Below are positions 63,070-64,000 of a DNA stretch of 64,000 nucleotides, one piece after another (position 1 is the stretch's first letter; each line of letters opens with the position of its first letter). The notes under the pieces are model-generated. The model ran no database searches. It saw only the letters and a program-made list of their open reading frames with translations, and was not told where the DNA came from. The position numbers and the translations under genes were made by a program. The DNA is taken from the NCBI GenBank assembly GCA_913059205.1, contig CAJXRM010000002.1:42963-106962 (forward strand). Direction: 5' to 3'. The stretch comes from an uncultured Flavobacteriales bacterium. GTDB taxonomy: Bacteria; Bacteroidota; Bacteroidia; Flavobacteriales_D; Crocinitomicaceae.

Positions 63070-63729
63070 ATGGCATTAGATAAAATTGGGATTGCAAAGC
63101 GAATTGCACAGGAATTAAGAGACGGATGGTACGTAAATTTAGGAATTGGAATTCCTACGCTTGTCGCAAATTACATCCCAACAGGTATCGAAGTTGAATT
63201 TCAATCTGAAAACGGAATTCTTGGAATGGGTCCATTCCCCTTTGATGGTGAAGAAGATGCAGATCTAATCAATGCAGGAAAACAGACCATTACAGCAAAT
63301 AAAGGTGCTGTTTATTTCGATTCGGCAACATCATTTGCAATGATTCGTGGGCAACATGTTCAACTAACTGTTCTTGGGGCCATGGAAGTATCTCAAAATG
63401 GTGATATTGCCAACTGGAAAATTCCAGGTAAAATGGTGAAAGGAATGGGTGGGGCAATGGATTTAGTTGCTTCTGCCGATAATATTATCGTTGCAATGAT
63501 GCACGCGAACAAAGCAGGAGTTTCAAAAATATTAAAAACATGCTCACTTCCATTAACTGGTGTCGCTTGTGTGAAAAAAGTAGTGACTGATCTTGCTGTT
63601 CTCGATATTAAAGATGGAAAATTTCATTTGGTAGAAAGAGCTCCTGGCGTTTCCGTGGAAGAAATAATTGCCGCGACAGAAGGTGATTTAGTTGTGCCCG
63701 AGAATGTTCCAGAAATGATTTTGGAATAG
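63070..63729 (+). CDS. scoB: 3-oxoacid CoA-transferase subunit B
   Basis: Beta subunit of the CoA transferase, carrying the catalytic glutamate (Glu47 in EFQSENGILGMGPFP) that forms the acyl-enzyme. It starts MALDKIGIAKRIAQELRDGWYVNLGIGIPT; the ATG at 63070 fits the family, while the frame is open 18 codons upstream from 63016 without homology. Other typical segments are DSATSFAMIRGQHVQLTVLGAMEVS and MGGAMDLV. It has 219 residues. It should pair with scoA despite the two genes placed between them. Confidence 0.94.
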   Translation: MALDKIGIAKRIAQELRDGWYVNLGIGIPTLVANYIPTGIEVEFQSENGILGMGPFPFDGEEDADLINAGKQTITANKGAVYFDSATSFAMIRGQHVQLTVLGAMEVSQNGDIANWKIPGKMVKGMGGAMDLVASADNIIVAMMHANKAGVSKILKTCSLPLTGVACVKKVVTDLAVLDIKDGKFHLVERAPGVSVEEIIAATEGDLVVPENVPEMILE

Positions 63730-63857
63730 TCTATCTTTTATACTTTTCATTTCAGAAATAAAGCTCACTTTCACATTTGTTTAGTCGTTGCCAATTTACT
63801 CGACAGATAAACGCTTACAAACGATAATTGCCGGTTAGAAGTAATGGCCGAAATGGT

Positions 63858-63889
63858 TTTATCATTATTTTTGATGATAAATTTATTTT
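63858..63889 (+). terminator. Possible weak terminator after scoB
   Basis: An eight-pair AT-rich stem TTTATCAT/ATGATAAA (63858-63865 and 63874-63881) with an eight-base loop, followed by TTTATTTT. It lies about 130 nt after the scoB stop; the stem is weak. Confidence 0.4.
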
Positions 63890-63893
63890 GGGA

Positions 63894-63915
63894 ATATGCT
63901 TACCGGTAAGCATAT
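63894..63915. other. Perfect 22-bp palindrome, operator-like
   Basis: The left half ATATGCTTACC at 63894-63904 is followed immediately by its exact reverse complement. It lies 38 nt before the adapter sequence, in the otherwise gene-free DNA after scoB (63730-63953). It could be an operator for a dimeric regulator of a gene beyond the contig end; no function can be read. Confidence 0.5.
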
Positions 63916-63953
63916 CCACTTGTTACCCGCAATAAAAATACACAATTGAGAAA

Positions 63954-64000
63954 CTGTCTCTTATACACATCTGACGCTGCCGACGATCTACTCTGTGTAG
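63954..64000 (+). other. Nextera/Tn5 sequencing adapter (artefact, not genomic)
   Basis: CTGTCTCTTATACACATCT (63954-63972) is the Tn5 mosaic end, followed by GACGCTGCCGACGA (63973-63986) of the Illumina Nextera read adapter. Next come eight bases TCTACTCT (63987-63994), the reverse complement of Nextera index S504/N504 (AGAGTAGA), and GTGTAG (63995-64000), the start of the P5 primer complement. This is untrimmed library adapter at the contig end. Confidence 0.97.

Noticed and set aside
63954..63972. 19-bp sequence as a Tn5-type transposon end in the genome.
   Set aside because: It is followed by Nextera adapter, index and P5 sequence, so it comes from library preparation.
1..64000. tRNA, rRNA, riboswitch (FMN, TPP, SAM) or phage/defence modules.
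   Set aside because: I found no cloverleaf-like T-loop/anticodon pattern, no conserved riboswitch core before ribE or metF, and no recombinase, integrase or defence gene by reading; a covariance-model search could still find something missed.

Overview
The window reads as one chromosomal contig end from a low-G+C member of the Bacteroidota, most likely order Flavobacteriales (Crocinitomicaceae/Cryomorphaceae-like; this is inference). Evidence seen: many genes are preceded by the Bacteroidota -7 box TAnnTTTG and few by a Shine-Dalgarno; secreted proteins end in type IX secretion (T9SS) sorting domains of type A and type B; a PorP/SprF protein is present; and gene orders such as DUF4286-rsmA, rpmF-fabH-accB-accC and purH-mreBCD-mrdA-rodA occur. 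I found no tRNA, rRNA, CRISPR array or complete insertion sequence.

Layout. 0-3 kb: 3' half of sucA and complete sucB (2-oxoglutarate dehydrogenase E1/E2), closed by an unusual G7/C11 hairpin terminator. 2.8-3.5 kb: a gene-free stretch that appears to hold a small RNA with its own promoter and terminator, then lepA. 5.4-11.9 kb (minus): fatty-acid start genes (fabH-accB-accC), rpmF, DUF177, then pdxA and pepA. 12-19.5 kb: a lipoprotein, a YgiQ radical SAM protein, TspO, an NYN nuclease-like protein and a secreted amidase-CUB-T9SS protein. 19.5-26.6 kb: a complete, tightly overlapped histidine operon hisGDCBHAF(IE) preceded by a His-rich leader peptide and an intrinsic attenuator. 26.6-30.9 kb: TauE/SafE permease, YdeP-like molybdopterin oxidoreductase, a small membrane protein, riboflavin synthase. 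30.9-39.0 kb (minus): a 2348-residue PKD adhesin of T9SS type B followed by its PorP/SprF partner. 39.1-42.6 kb: metF with a small exported protein, a decaying T9SS-cargo locus (one sorting-domain remnant and one doubly frameshifted gene), and ispD. 42.9-48.6 kb (minus): a small membrane protein, a five-gene operon (comEB-type deaminase, ctpA, unknown membrane protein, DUF4286, rsmA) and an orphan OmpR-type response regulator. 48.8-58.7 kb: purH, then the cell-shape and peptidoglycan genes mreBCD-mrdA-rodA and a class A PBP. 58.7-63.7 kb: two subunits of a CoA transferase separated by two paralogous GT-C-like membrane proteins.

The most interesting non-genic signals are the his leader/attenuator, a dispersed palindromic repeat family with three copies (about 12.0, 29.7 and 42.7 kb), a candidate sRNA at 3.3 kb, several genes whose promoter -7 box lies only 3-5 nt before the start codon (probably leaderless mRNAs), and an exact 690-bp internal periodicity in the giant adhesin. 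The last 47 bases are Nextera/Tn5 sequencing adapter with a sample index, not biological sequence. I see no clear novel defence or mobile system here.
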